In this document: piece after piece, positions 43,390-52,740 of the stretch
How the letters are laid out: each line of letters starts with the position of its first letter
Numbering within the stretch: position 1 is the first letter of the stretch
Origin: SLLG01 sp964403935
Lineage (GTDB): Bacteria; Verrucomicrobiota; Verrucomicrobiia; Opitutales; Oceanipulchritudinaceae
Length of the DNA: 64,000 nucleotides
Direction of reading: 5' to 3'
NCBI GenBank assembly: GCA_964403935.1
Contig: CAYOIB010000003.1
Span: 1 to 64,000 of the forward strand
Position numbers and translations under genes: made by a program
Notes under the pieces: model-generated
The model's database searches: none
What the model saw: only the letters and a program-made list of their open reading frames with translations
What the model was told of the DNA's origin: nothing

Positions 43390-46224
43390 ATGATCCGAAG
43401 CTTGTCCCTGCGCCTTCCCCGGTGGCTGATCTGTGCCGTCCTCTTTGCTTCCCTTCTTTTCCAAGAACTCCACCCGACGGTTGTCCTGAATGAGATCATG
43501 GCATCCAATGGGAATTCCCTCGAAGACGAAGAGGGTGACAACGAAGACTGGATTGAGCTGCTGAACACAGGAAGTCACCCGGTTGACCTCGGCGGATGGA
43601 CCCTCTCGGATCGAGACGACCGCCCGGCCCGCTGGATCTTTCCCTCCACCACCCTCGCCCCCGGTGCCCGGCTCCTGATCTGGGCCTCAGGCAAGAATCG
43701 CCGGGTCGCAAGCCATCCTCTGCACACCAACTTCAGCATCGCGACCGAGGGCGAACGAATCCTCCTCTCGCGACCGGACGGAAGCCTGGCCGACCACCTC
43801 CAACTGGGCTACGTGCCGCAGGATGTTTCTTTCGGCCGGGCACCCGACGGGGCAAATGTCTGGCGTTACTTTGAAGCCCCTACGCCGCTTGAGCCCAACC
43901 CATCCATCGGGATGGAAAAGGCCCTGGTGCCTCCAATCCTCTCCCACGAAGCCGGTTTCTACACCGAGCCGGTGTCCCTCTCCGTCCATACGCCCGACCC
44001 AAACGCCACCCTTCGTTATACCTTGGACGGCTCGACCCCCACCTTGGAATCGCCGGAATATACCGGCACGCTCCTCCTTCGAGACCGGTCACCGGAGGAC
44101 GAGATCCTCGCCAAAATCAGAGATACCGGCGGGGGCTTCGCCCTGCCACAGAGCAGGATCGCCAAAGGCACCCCTGTGCGCATCCGAGCCTTCGGGGAAG
44201 GTGCCATCCCCAGTCCGGTGCTCACCGCTACGTATTTCGTCGGGATCGATCCGGCCAAACGTTACCCCCACATGCCCATCATCACCTTGGCGTTCGATAC
44301 GGAGGCATTCTTCTCCTCCACCCATGGAATCTACGTGAACCAAAACTGGAACAACCGGGGCGTCGAGTGGGAGCGGGTCGCTCACATGGAGTTCTTTGAA
44401 ACAGACGGTGCCAAAGTCATCGATCAAAATATCGGCGTCCGCATCCACGGGGGAGCCAGTCGCAATTTCGCCAAAAAATCCCTCCGGCTGTATGCACGCT
44501 CGGCCTACGGTAGAGGACGCTTCAATCACCGCATCTTTCCCGAGCTGCCCTACGACCGCTACAATCGCCTGATTCTGCGAAACGGCGGAAACGGCACCGA
44601 CCGCGGCATCGTTCAGGATGGGCTTATGCAACAACTGGTCAGCGGGATGCTTTTCGACACCCAGGCCTACCGCCCGGCCATCGTCTTCCTGAACGGTGAA
44701 TACTGGGGCGTCCACAACATCCGTGAACGCTATGACCGCCACTATATTGAGCGCGTGCACGGAGTGGATCCGAATCAGATCGATCTTCTCTCAGGCCACG
44801 ACAGCGCGGACGAAGGCGACAATACCCATTTCCGCGCCATGATGAACTACATCGAGGCAAACGACTTGGCCGACCCCAGCCACTACGCGGAAGTCCAGAC
44901 GAGAATGGATACCGCCAACTTCATCGACTACCAGATCGCCCAGATCTTTCTCAATAACACCGACTGGCCGGGCAACAATATCACTTTCTGGCGCAAGCGC
45001 ACCGCCTACGACCCACATGCCTCCGGTTCCCATGATGGACGGTGGCGCTGGCTGATGTTCGATGTGGATTTTGGGTACAACCTCTACTGGGCCTCAGGAA
45101 ATCCCGCTTCCCAGCACAATGAAGCTTTCAATACCCTTGCCTTCGCTACCGCCCAAAACGGACCGACGGTTGGAACCAGCTCGAATTGGCCCAACCCCCC
45201 ATGGTCAACCCGCCTCCTTCGAGAACTCCTTCGCAACAATACCTTCCGTCGTGATTTCATCAATCGCTTCACCGATCAGCTGAACACAACCTTTCTCCCG
45301 GATCATAATTACGCGCTCCTCGAAAAAATCTGGGATCTCACCTGGCCCGGCTACCCCGCAAACAAAAGCAGTGCCCAGCCACCCGAGGGACTGGAGAATG
45401 TGGAACGCTGGCCAGCGATGCTTCAAGGTTGGGGCCCGGCTAATGCCTGGAGGGGCATGCGGGTATTTGCCCTCGCCCGCCGCGATCATGTTTTCACCCA
45501 TCTCCGCACCGAGTTCAACCTGTCGGAGCCCGTGAATATCACTATCGATAATGCAACACCCGAATACGGAAGCATCCAGATCAACAGCATCCGTATCGAT
45601 TCCGAGACAATTGGGCTGGCTGATGCCTCCCGGCCCTACCCCTGGACCGGCACCTACGTCCGGGGCCACCCCATCACCCTCACGGCACATCCCAAACCGG
45701 GTTACAGCTTTCTCGGATGGGAAGGGATCACCGAGACCGATTCCCTCGTCGAATTGACGCCCACGAAAGACCTCCACCTTCGCGCACGTTTCGGAGACCG
45801 CATCTCTTACGACGAATGGCGGAATCGGGTATACCCCGATGAAACCGATCCGGCGGTGTCCGGGCCCTATGCAATCGCTCCATACGGCCGCTTGGAACTC
45901 TCCAACCTCTACCGTTATGCCTTTGGTCTCGATGCACCGGACGATCCGCACGCACCAGCCGCCACGCTCCCCCAACCCGCCAGAGCCGAGAACGGATTCG
46001 AGTTACAAATTCCCTGGCCCGGCAACCGTCTCGATGTCTTCTATCAGGTTGAAGAGCTGTCGAGCGCGGGTCAGCCCCTTCGGGTCCTCTTTGATTCCCG
46101 CTTCCCCTTGCCCCCTGAAAGTTCGCTCTCTGAGGGGCTTCTCGCCCTTCCGATTGATCCACCAGACCCGAATCTTCCCGCCCGTTTCTTCCGGGTGGTC
46201 GTTCTGCCTGCGGTGGATCCTTGA
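43390..46224 (+). CDS. Secreted CotH-kinase-like protein with lamin-tail domain
   Basis: A 944-residue exported protein. The signal peptide (about 1-28) is followed by a lamin-tail domain (about 30-140, VVLNEIMASNGNS through ARLLIWASG), a chitobiase-type Fn3-like domain (about 175-240, LRYTLDGSTPTLESPEYTG), a CotH-kinase domain (about 280-690, with VRIHGGASRNFAKKSLRLYA, NGEYWGVHNIRERYD, MFDVDFGYN) and an InlB-type beta repeat (about 720-800, GYSFLGWEG). CotH domains can be protein kinases on spore coats, and many bacterial exported homologs are uncharacterised. The start at 43390 was chosen for the signal peptide. It is 119 bp upstream of the TIM-barrel isomerase gene. Confidence 0.88.
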   Translation: MIRSLSLRLPRWLICAVLFASLLFQELHPTVVLNEIMASNGNSLEDEEGDNEDWIELLNTGSHPVDLGGWTLSDRDDRPARWIFPSTTLAPGARLLIWASGKNRRVASHPLHTNFSIATEGERILLSRPDGSLADHLQLGYVPQDVSFGRAPDGANVWRYFEAPTPLEPNPSIGMEKALVPPILSHEAGFYTEPVSLSVHTPDPNATLRYTLDGSTPTLESPEYTGTLLLRDRSPEDEILAKIRDTGGGFALPQSRIAKGTPVRIRAFGEGAIPSPVLTATYFVGIDPAKRYPHMPIITLAFDTEAFFSSTHGIYVNQNWNNRGVEWERVAHMEFFETDGAKVIDQNIGVRIHGGASRNFAKKSLRLYARSAYGRGRFNHRIFPELPYDRYNRLILRNGGNGTDRGIVQDGLMQQLVSGMLFDTQAYRPAIVFLNGEYWGVHNIRERYDRHYIERVHGVDPNQIDLLSGHDSADEGDNTHFRAMMNYIEANDLADPSHYAEVQTRMDTANFIDYQIAQIFLNNTDWPGNNITFWRKRTAYDPHASGSHDGRWRWLMFDVDFGYNLYWASGNPASQHNEAFNTLAFATAQNGPTVGTSSNWPNPPWSTRLLRELLRNNTFRRDFINRFTDQLNTTFLPDHNYALLEKIWDLTWPGYPANKSSAQPPEGLENVERWPAMLQGWGPANAWRGMRVFALARRDHVFTHLRTEFNLSEPVNITIDNATPEYGSIQINSIRIDSETIGLADASRPYPWTGTYVRGHPITLTAHPKPGYSFLGWEGITETDSLVELTPTKDLHLRARFGDRISYDEWRNRVYPDETDPAVSGPYAIAPYGRLELSNLYRYAFGLDAPDDPHAPAATLPQPARAENGFELQIPWPGNRLDVFYQVEELSSAGQPLRVLFDSRFPLPPESSLSEGLLALPIDPPDPNLPARFFRVVVLPAVDP

Positions 46225-46343
46225 TTCCTCACGTTTCCCTTTGCCTTTGCCTGAGGCTCCTCTTTAAGAGATCTTCCTTCTTTCATGCAGCCCCGCCGAG
46301 GGGCGTTCACCGCTTCGCATTCAAACCCGAATCAAGATCTATC

Positions 46344-47381
46344 ATGGCCAGACCCGTCACCTTGTTCACCGGCCAGTGGGCCGACCTTTCGATCAACGAC
46401 CTCGCCGCCAAAGCCAGGGAAATGGGCTACGACGGCTTGGAGCTCGCCTGCTGGGGCGACCACTTCGAAGTCGAAAAAGCCGACGACAAATACCTCAAAG
46501 AGAAATGGGAACTCCTCGCCGACCATGGCCTCAACTGTTGGGCCATCTCCAACCACCTCGTCGGCCAAGCTGTCTGCGACCTCATTGACGAGCGGCACAA
46601 GGCAATCCTTCCCCCTGAAATCTGGGGCGACGGCGATCCGGAAGGGGTCCGCCAGCGCGCTGCCGAAGCCATTATCGCTACGGGGAAAGCCTGCCGCCGC
46701 TTCATGGACGCCAAGCCTGAGAGTCTCCGCACCTTCGAATTTCCAGCCGTTGTCAATGGCTTCACCGGCTCCTCCATCTGGCACGCCTGCTACGCCTTCC
46801 CGCCGACCAGCCAGGCCTTCCTCGACAAGGGCTTCAATGACTTTGCCAAACGCTGGACCCCGATTCTCGAGGCCTTCGACCAGGTGGACGTAAACTTCGC
46901 CCTCGAAGTCCATCCCACCGAGATCGCCTTCGACATCGCCAGTGCGCACCGCGCCATCGCGGCCATCGGGAGCCACAAGCGGTTCGGCTTCAATTACGAC
47001 CCCAGCCACCTCGCCTACCAGGGTGTGAACTACGTCCGCTTCATCCGCAAGTTCCGCGACCGCATCCACCACGTTCACATGAAAGATGTCTGGTGGGGCC
47101 ACGGCAATGGAGACGTTGGCGTCTTCGGTGGACACACCGACTTCGGAGACTCACGGCGCTTCTGGGATTTCCGTTCCCTCGGGCACGGCGACATCAACTT
47201 CGAGGAAGTGATCGTCGCCCTCAACGACATCGGCTACGCCGGACCGCTCTCCGTTGAATGGGAAGACATCCGGATGGACCGGTTTCATGGCGGGGCCGAA
47301 GCTTCCGCCTTCGTCCGCAAGCTCGACTTCCCCGCCAGCGGGATCGCCTTCGACGCCGCTTTCGACAAAGCGAAGCAATAA
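46344..47381 (+). CDS. Sugar phosphate isomerase/epimerase (xylose-isomerase-like TIM barrel)
   Basis: A 345-residue cytoplasmic enzyme of the AP_endonuc_2 family. It starts at MARPVTLFTGQW; the longer upstream frame has no coding character. YDGLELACWGDHFEVEKAD, ALEVHPTEIAF, FNYDPSHLAYQGVNY and HHVHMKDVWWG are barrel strands carrying metal-binding His, Glu and Asp. It lies 37 bp before a Gfo/Idh/MocA dehydrogenase, and the two probably form an operon for converting an unusual sugar or cyclitol. The exact substrate is not evident. Confidence 0.9.
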   Translation: MARPVTLFTGQWADLSINDLAAKAREMGYDGLELACWGDHFEVEKADDKYLKEKWELLADHGLNCWAISNHLVGQAVCDLIDERHKAILPPEIWGDGDPEGVRQRAAEAIIATGKACRRFMDAKPESLRTFEFPAVVNGFTGSSIWHACYAFPPTSQAFLDKGFNDFAKRWTPILEAFDQVDVNFALEVHPTEIAFDIASAHRAIAAIGSHKRFGFNYDPSHLAYQGVNYVRFIRKFRDRIHHVHMKDVWWGHGNGDVGVFGGHTDFGDSRRFWDFRSLGHGDINFEEVIVALNDIGYAGPLSVEWEDIRMDRFHGGAEASAFVRKLDFPASGIAFDAAFDKAKQ

Positions 47382-47418
47382 GCCCCAACCCTTTATTCTC
47401 CCTCCAAAAAATCGAGAC

Positions 47419-48504
47419 ATGACTATCAAAGTAGGAATCATTGGTGCCGGCGGCATGGTCGCCTATCACATCGCCGGCTTCAAGGCCGCCAACGCCGAGA
47501 TCGTCGCCATCGCCGATCTGAACGAATCTGCCGCCCGCCTCGTAGCCGAACAATATGGCATTCCCAATGTCTTCACCGACATCACCTCCATGCTCAAAGA
47601 CATGGCTGACCTGGACGCCGTATCCATCATTGTCCCCAACAAGTTCCACGCCCCCGTCGCCCTCGAAGCGCTGAAAGCAGGCAAGCACGTGTTCTGCGAG
47701 AAGCCACCCGCACTCAGTGCCCGGGAAGCAAAAGCAATGCAGGATGCGGCCGCAAAAAGCGGCAAGACCCTGATGTTCAATTTCAATAACCGCGCCCGGC
47801 CCGAGTCCTACGCCATGATGGACTACATCAACGGCGGCGAAGTCGGCCGTATCAACTCCGCGCAGGCGAAGTGGGTGCGCCGCACCGGCATTCCCGGATT
47901 CGGCGGCTGGTTTACCAACAGCCAGGTCGCCGGCGGAGGCCCGCTGATCGACCTCCTCCACATGCTCGACCTCGCCCTCTATTTCATGGGCTACCCGGAG
48001 CCTGAATACGTCCTTGCACAAACTTTCTCCGACTTCATCACCAACAAGAACTTCAAGGGCCCGTGGGGCATTCCAGACGTGGCCAAGGGCGTCACCGATG
48101 TCGAGAATGCCTGCCACGGCTTTATCCGGTTCACCACCGGACAGGTCCTCTCCCTCCAGATTTCCTGGGCTGAGATGGTCAAGCGCGAGGAGGTATCCGT
48201 CGTCTTCCAGGGCCTCAAGGCAGGCGGCATGGTCCAACGTCTCTTCAATGAGGATGGGCTCGACGACACCGCCATCGATTCCTGCGAACTCTACGTCCAG
48301 GAACACGGCCGCTCCGTCAATCGATCGATCACCGTCCCTTCCAATCCGGACATGGGCCGAATCCGTTCCGCGCAGAACTTCATCCTCACCATCGAAGGAA
48401 AGGAGAAGCCACTCAACACGCCCGACCAGGCGCTCGCCCTGATGAAAATCATCGACGCCACTTACAAATCCGCCAGCAGCGGCCGCCCCGTGAAGATCTC
48501 CTGA
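47419..48504 (+). CDS. Gfo/Idh/MocA-family NAD(P)-dependent oxidoreductase
   Basis: A 361-residue sugar dehydrogenase. The Rossmann domain begins IKVGIIGAGGMVAYHI, with the EKPPALSAREAKAMQ catalytic-Lys segment near residue 95. The C-terminal alpha/beta domain has GGGPLIDLLHMLDLALYFMG, containing the usual D-x3-H catalytic pair. It is second in a two-gene unit with the TIM-barrel isomerase. Such pairs often oxidise and epimerise pyranoses or inositols; the substrate cannot be read from sequence. Confidence 0.92.
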   Translation: MTIKVGIIGAGGMVAYHIAGFKAANAEIVAIADLNESAARLVAEQYGIPNVFTDITSMLKDMADLDAVSIIVPNKFHAPVALEALKAGKHVFCEKPPALSAREAKAMQDAAAKSGKTLMFNFNNRARPESYAMMDYINGGEVGRINSAQAKWVRRTGIPGFGGWFTNSQVAGGGPLIDLLHMLDLALYFMGYPEPEYVLAQTFSDFITNKNFKGPWGIPDVAKGVTDVENACHGFIRFTTGQVLSLQISWAEMVKREEVSVVFQGLKAGGMVQRLFNEDGLDDTAIDSCELYVQEHGRSVNRSITVPSNPDMGRIRSAQNFILTIEGKEKPLNTPDQALALMKIIDATYKSASSGRPVKIS

Positions 48505-48866
48505 AGCCGGACCCTCGCCCGCCTCAAGGGAAGAACTGAACCCGCTGCGGGCGGCTTTTCTTCAAATTCCAGGAGATCGCATACCCTCGGCCCGGGACTC
48601 CTTCTTTGTCTCGCAAGCTACAAAATTTGATGCTTGCATTCGTTAATACGAAATCACACAATCCTGATCCGCTCTGAAACTTCGCCTTTTCCCCAGGGTT
48701 CCCTTTCAATGTAAGATTTCATGGTTTTATTTTCGAGTTAGAGTTAGTCAGAATGCAGCGTGGAAGCGCTCATGACATCAGGGTATCAATGCCCCGCTCT
48801 CGAGAGCGGGGCGTTTTTATATCCTCATCCTTGGCAGGTTGCGGCAAAAGCTTTTACCGTAGCGAG
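48505..48866. other. Intergenic region after the dehydrogenase gene
   Basis: About 360 bp. A weak hairpin GCCCGC/GCGGGC (48517-48522 with 48547-48552) followed by GGCTTTTC may end the dehydrogenase transcript. Beyond it lies a stretch with no coding sequence (48570-48790) ending in a perfect terminator at 48791-48818, so a small RNA is possible. Confidence 0.45.
48791..48818 (+). terminator. Perfect palindromic terminator
   Basis: GCCCCGCTCTC/GAGAGCGGGGC (48791-48812, an uninterrupted 22-bp palindrome) followed by GTTTTT. It lies 286 bp past the dehydrogenase stop codon and about 50 bp before the next gene's start. Confidence 0.9.
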
Positions 48867-49205
48867 ATGGTGGTCTTCCTTTTCATTTTCAGCTTCATGG
48901 GTGCCTTTGCCGGAGCACTGGCCTACTTCACCGCCCTCCTGCTCTTCCCTGAAGCGGAAATCCGGCAATTTCGGAGAGCTCGCACCGCGTCGCTCCTGAC
49001 CACCCTCCTCCTGCCCCCGATCCTTTTCCTTATTTTCCTCCTGACAAGTCCACCGGGGGCACCCGTGGAGGGGATCCTGATTCCTTCGGCTTGGGTTTTG
49101 TGCATGCTGGTTGGGATTTCCGTGGGGCTGGCCGCTGCCGTTCGGACGGCGACACGACGTTCAGCACAACGGCCGCCTCAGCGGGCAGCGCACGATGCCC
49201 GTTGA
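48867..49205 (+). CDS. Small membrane protein of unknown function
   Basis: A 112-residue protein starting at MVVFLFIFSFMG. Three hydrophobic helices are separated by short charged loops: FLFIFSFMGAFAGALAYFTALLL, LLTTLLLPPILFLIFLL, and SAWVLCMLVGISVGLAAAV. The C-terminal end is basic (RTATRRSAQRPP). The ATG at 48753 would start before the terminator and is unlikely. Convergent with rmlA; no functional clue. Confidence 0.6.
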   Translation: MVVFLFIFSFMGAFAGALAYFTALLLFPEAEIRQFRRARTASLLTTLLLPPILFLIFLLTSPPGAPVEGILIPSAWVLCMLVGISVGLAAAVRTATRRSAQRPPQRAAHDAR

Positions 49206-49257
49206 GTGTCGACGACGCGCCCGGGATCACTCGATCGCCCGACCCTGCAAACAACGG

Positions 49258-50148
49258 CTATTTCGCCTCGGCCCGCAAGAGCTCGCACATCCAGTCGGCG
49301 TAAGCACTGCCGGAAGCTGCCGAGCATCGCTCCACAAGCGCTTCCCGCTCGATCCATCCCTGACGACAAGCAGCAAGTTCGGGGCTGCCCCCAAGGTCTG
49401 AAACACTGGTCGTCAGCCCGGAGCGCACCGCCACGGTGGCTGAAAACATCCGCGCCGCTGTGCCGACATCAAACCATTGCGTCCCCGACGGAAGCGGTGC
49501 CAGGCGCAGCCGGTTCTCTTCGACGTATGCCTGAAGAACATCCGTCACGTCCCACTCCCCCTTGGCCGAGAGTTTTCTCTCGGCAAGCTTCTCAAACACA
49601 GTGGTGTCAAACAGGTAGAGCCCCGGTATAGCCAGACCGGGACCGCCACCCCTGGGTTTCTCAACAACGCGCATTGGACGGCCGTCCGAGCGAGTTTGCA
49701 CGACCCCGAAATCCGCTGCGTTGGCCACCGGGGTCGTAAAGACAGAGGCGCCTTCCGTCTGCCGGAGCAATTGACCCACCGTCGGCCCAAAGAGGCGGCC
49801 GAGGAAGACGTTGTCGCCGAGGGCCATCACCGTGTTTCCATCGCCGACGAAATCGCGGGTGAGGGCGAGGCCAGCGGAAACGCCGGTAGGGGCCGGTTGC
49901 TCAAGGTAACTCAGGTCCGCCCCATAGTCTGATCCATCGCCCAGAAGCGCCTCGATCAACGGACGTGCTGACGGGGTGGAGACAATGACGACCTGACGGA
50001 TCCCCGCCTCAAAAAGAAGGGCCAGTGGAAAATAGATCAAAGGACGGTCGTAGACGGGCAACAGATGCTTGTTGAGGCCCTTCGTCAGCGGCCACAGTCG
50101 GGCACCGGAACCCCCCGCGAGGATCACGCCTTTCCATTCCTTGCTCAT
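49258..50148 (-). CDS. rmlA: Glucose-1-phosphate thymidylyltransferase (RmlA-like)
   Basis: A 296-residue nucleotidyltransferase that activates glucose-1-phosphate to dTDP-glucose. The N-terminal GVILAGGSGARLWPLTKGLNKHLLPVYDRPLI contains the phosphate-binding GGxGxR and the K-x5 catalytic region. GDNVFLG carries the Mg-binding Asp, and VEKPRG is the sugar-1-phosphate lysine motif. The open frame extends upstream to 50256, but MSKEWKG at 50148 is the family start. It lies next to a DegT aminotransferase, so the product may be an amino- or deoxysugar for O-antigen or exopolysaccharide. rmlB, rmlC and rmlD are not in the window. Confidence 0.88.
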   Translation of the reverse strand: MSKEWKGVILAGGSGARLWPLTKGLNKHLLPVYDRPLIYFPLALLFEAGIRQVVIVSTPSARPLIEALLGDGSDYGADLSYLEQPAPTGVSAGLALTRDFVGDGNTVMALGDNVFLGRLFGPTVGQLLRQTEGASVFTTPVANAADFGVVQTRSDGRPMRVVEKPRGGGPGLAIPGLYLFDTTVFEKLAERKLSAKGEWDVTDVLQAYVEENRLRLAPLPSGTQWFDVGTAARMFSATVAVRSGLTTSVSDLGGSPELAACRQGWIEREALVERCSAASGSAYADWMCELLRAEAK

Positions 50149-50340
50149 TTTTACTTCATGACCCCTGCTTGCCTCCGCCAAGCCTCGCCCGAATCGAAAC
50201 GGTCGGGGTCCATTCAAAGTCGCGTTGCAGGCACCACATGTCGAGTGGATAAACACGTCTCCTCTGGCAACGTAGTGCGTTCAGTCGGAATGCCCCCATC
50301 GGCCGCCAATGCCCGCTAAATCAAGCCCGGGCCCTCAATC

Positions 50341-51456
50341 TCAGGCCCCGTGGAAAAACTCTCGGATCGCTTTCACCACTTCAGCCCGCTCCCGGTCAGT
50401 CATTTCCGGAAAGACAGGAATACTCACAACCGACGCTGCAAGTTCGGAGGCCACGCGAATCGATCTGCCCCCTCGGCCGATGCCAGCAAAGCAGGCCTGC
50501 TCATGAAGCGGAACCGGGTAATAGATTTCCGTCCCGATGCCTCGAGCCTGAAGAAAAGCCCGGAGCTCATCCCTCGAACCCTTGAGAACCCGCACCGTGT
50601 ACTGGTTCCAGACGGATTCTGTCCCGCTGTGAACAACCGGCAACCTCAGCTCGTCAATCCCCGATAACGCCGCATGATAGAAGGCCGCGTGCGCTCGCCT
50701 TGAGGCATGGTAAGCATCGAGGTGACTGACCTTTACCCGCAGCAAAGCCGCCTGCAAGGCATCCATCCGGAAATTTCCTCCCACCATTCCGTGGTGGTAT
50801 TTCGGGTGCATCCCGTGGTTTCTCAGGCGACACGTCCTCTCAGCGAGCTCTGCATCGCTCGTTGTCAGGAGCCCGCTATCTCCAAATCCACCCAGATTTT
50901 TCGTGGGGTAAAAGCTGAAGGCCCCGAAAGCACCGAGTTGCCCCACGCGACGACCCGCATAGGTGGCACCGATGGCCTGCGCGGCGTCCTCCACAATGTG
51001 GAGGCCGTGCTGCTTCGCCAACGTATCGATCCCTTCCATGTCGCAAGGCTGCCCAAACAGATGCACCGGAATAATGGCCTTCGTCTTCGGCCCTGTCTTC
51101 CGGGCCGCATCTTCCAGATCGATATTGTAGGTATCGGCCCGGACATCCACCCAGACGGGAGACGCACCGACGCGCGCAATACATCCCGCCGTGGCGAAGA
51201 AAGTGAAAGCCGGGCACAGAACCTCGTCTCCAGGGCCAATCCCGAGTGCCATCAACGCGACGAGGAGCGCATCGGTACCCGAGCTGATACTGATCGCATA
51301 GGGCACTTCCAGATAGGCCGACAATTCCGATTCCAGCGCCTCCACCTCCGGTCCGAGCACAAAACCGCCCGAATCCATGACACGTGCATAAGCCACATCA
51401 AACTGATCCCGCAGAGCGAAATGTTGACGCGAAATATCCAAGAGTGGAACAGCCAT
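50341..51456 (-). CDS. DegT/DnrJ/EryC1/StrS-family sugar aminotransferase
   Basis: A 371-residue PLP enzyme starting at MAVPLLDISRQH (51456). The PLP region includes SSGTDALLVALMALGIGPGDEV, HLFGQPCDMEGI, and the Schiff-base Lys near 183 in FSFYPTKNLGGFGD. Members aminate nucleotide-linked 3- or 4-ketohexoses. It lies between the menE gene (42 bp upstream) and rmlA on the same strand. Together with rmlA it suggests a dTDP-amino-deoxysugar branch; the intervening dehydratase is missing from the window. Confidence 0.92.
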   Translation of the reverse strand: MAVPLLDISRQHFALRDQFDVAYARVMDSGGFVLGPEVEALESELSAYLEVPYAISISSGTDALLVALMALGIGPGDEVLCPAFTFFATAGCIARVGASPVWVDVRADTYNIDLEDAARKTGPKTKAIIPVHLFGQPCDMEGIDTLAKQHGLHIVEDAAQAIGATYAGRRVGQLGAFGAFSFYPTKNLGGFGDSGLLTTSDAELAERTCRLRNHGMHPKYHHGMVGGNFRMDALQAALLRVKVSHLDAYHASRRAHAAFYHAALSGIDELRLPVVHSGTESVWNQYTVRVLKGSRDELRAFLQARGIGTEIYYPVPLHEQACFAGIGRGGRSIRVASELAASVVSIPVFPEMTDRERAEVVKAIREFFHGA

Positions 51457-51498
51457 GGGGCCATCCTCGTCCACTAAAATGCGCAAGAAAAGGATTTT

Positions 51499-52740
51499 CT
51501 ATAGACGGTCGCGCAATGCCTGTACGTCCACCTTACCCACAGCGGTCCGCGGCAAGGCATCCACCAGGACCCATTGCTTGGGCTGCTCCGCCGCCGTCAG
51601 GCATTTTGCGGCGGCAGCTTGCCATCCTGGGTGAACGGCATGCGCCGCCACTGCCACCGCCACCGCTTCACCCCAATCTGCATGCGGGTAAGCAAAAACA
51701 AATGCCTCCTTCACCCCCTCGAGCCCAGCGACAACACGCTCCACCCGCTCCGCACCGACCTTCTCACCACCCGTATTGATCACCCGATCCAGCCGACCAA
51801 CAACATTGAGGCTCCCTGCTTCGTCAAACCGTCCCGCATCGGAGGTCGCCCATGGGCCGGGAGCACGCGAATGGAACTGGCCCTCCGCAAGGTAACCTTG
51901 GAAAAGCGCCGACGACGTAAGCTCAATCCGATGATCACCCCCCGAAAGCGAGACGCGAGCGCCGGGCAGGGCCCCGCCACACCCACCCACACCATCCAGA
52001 AAAGCCTCAGGCGACAGAACGGTAATAAACGCAGCCGATTCCGTCATCCCGTAACAGGGCGCGAGCGGCAGCCGCTCCTCGCGGGCACGCCCCCGCACCG
52101 CCGTCGGCAGGGCGGCACCACCCATCAGAATTAAGGAAAAGCGCCGCAGAAATGCCACAGCCTCCGGCACCTGCAGCAGCCGTGCGACCTGGGTTGGCAC
52201 CAAAGAGAGGCAAGATCCTTCCTTGGGGGCCTCAGGAAAGAGGCCGTTAAGCCAATCGTGGTAATCCGCAAAAATGACCTTTCCTCCCGCAGACGCCGCC
52301 CGCAAAAGCGGCATCAAACCACTGACATGGTAGAGCGGGAGCGTGGTCCAGTGCTCGCGCACATCCGGAAACCGCTGCACAAACGCGGTCGCCGCCGTCA
52401 TTAACGAGTCCCTGTTATGCCGTGCGAAGCGCACGCCGCCTGTACTCCCGCCCGTTCCAATCCAGATCGATCCGGCCTCGGCAGCTTCCGGGAGTGCCAG
52501 TAACGCCTCCACCTCCATCTTCCGCCGCTCAAAGACCCCTGGGTCCACCAGCACCCGCGCCCGCCCCGCCAGCCAGCCGCTCAAAAATGCTGTCGCCATG
52601 GCACGGGGGCTCCCGTGGAGAATGCAGCCGCCATCGCCGCTTTGGCGACGACCGGTGGAGGGATCAGGCCGCGCCAAAAACCCGGCACCCGCCCCGCCCG
52701 GGCCCAGCCATTTCCTCACCGCTTCGTCAGGACCGTCCAT
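51499..52740 (-). CDS. menE: O-succinylbenzoate-CoA ligase (MenE)
   Basis: A 413-residue ANL-family ligase of menaquinone biosynthesis, shorter than the usual 450-500. The P-loop-like GTGGSTGGVRFARH, the adenylate-binding YGMTESAAFI, the hinge DRVINTGGEKVGAERVE and the C-terminal Lys in RTAVGKVDVQAL are all present. Its start overlaps the end of menC by 25 nt, so the pair is translationally coupled. The nearby menC makes o-succinylbenzoate, the substrate. Confidence 0.88.
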   Translation of the reverse strand: MDGPDEAVRKWLGPGGAGAGFLARPDPSTGRRQSGDGGCILHGSPRAMATAFLSGWLAGRARVLVDPGVFERRKMEVEALLALPEAAEAGSIWIGTGGSTGGVRFARHNRDSLMTAATAFVQRFPDVREHWTTLPLYHVSGLMPLLRAASAGGKVIFADYHDWLNGLFPEAPKEGSCLSLVPTQVARLLQVPEAVAFLRRFSLILMGGAALPTAVRGRAREERLPLAPCYGMTESAAFITVLSPEAFLDGVGGCGGALPGARVSLSGGDHRIELTSSALFQGYLAEGQFHSRAPGPWATSDAGRFDEAGSLNVVGRLDRVINTGGEKVGAERVERVVAGLEGVKEAFVFAYPHADWGEAVAVAVAAHAVHPGWQAAAAKCLTAAEQPKQWVLVDALPRTAVGKVDVQALRDRL

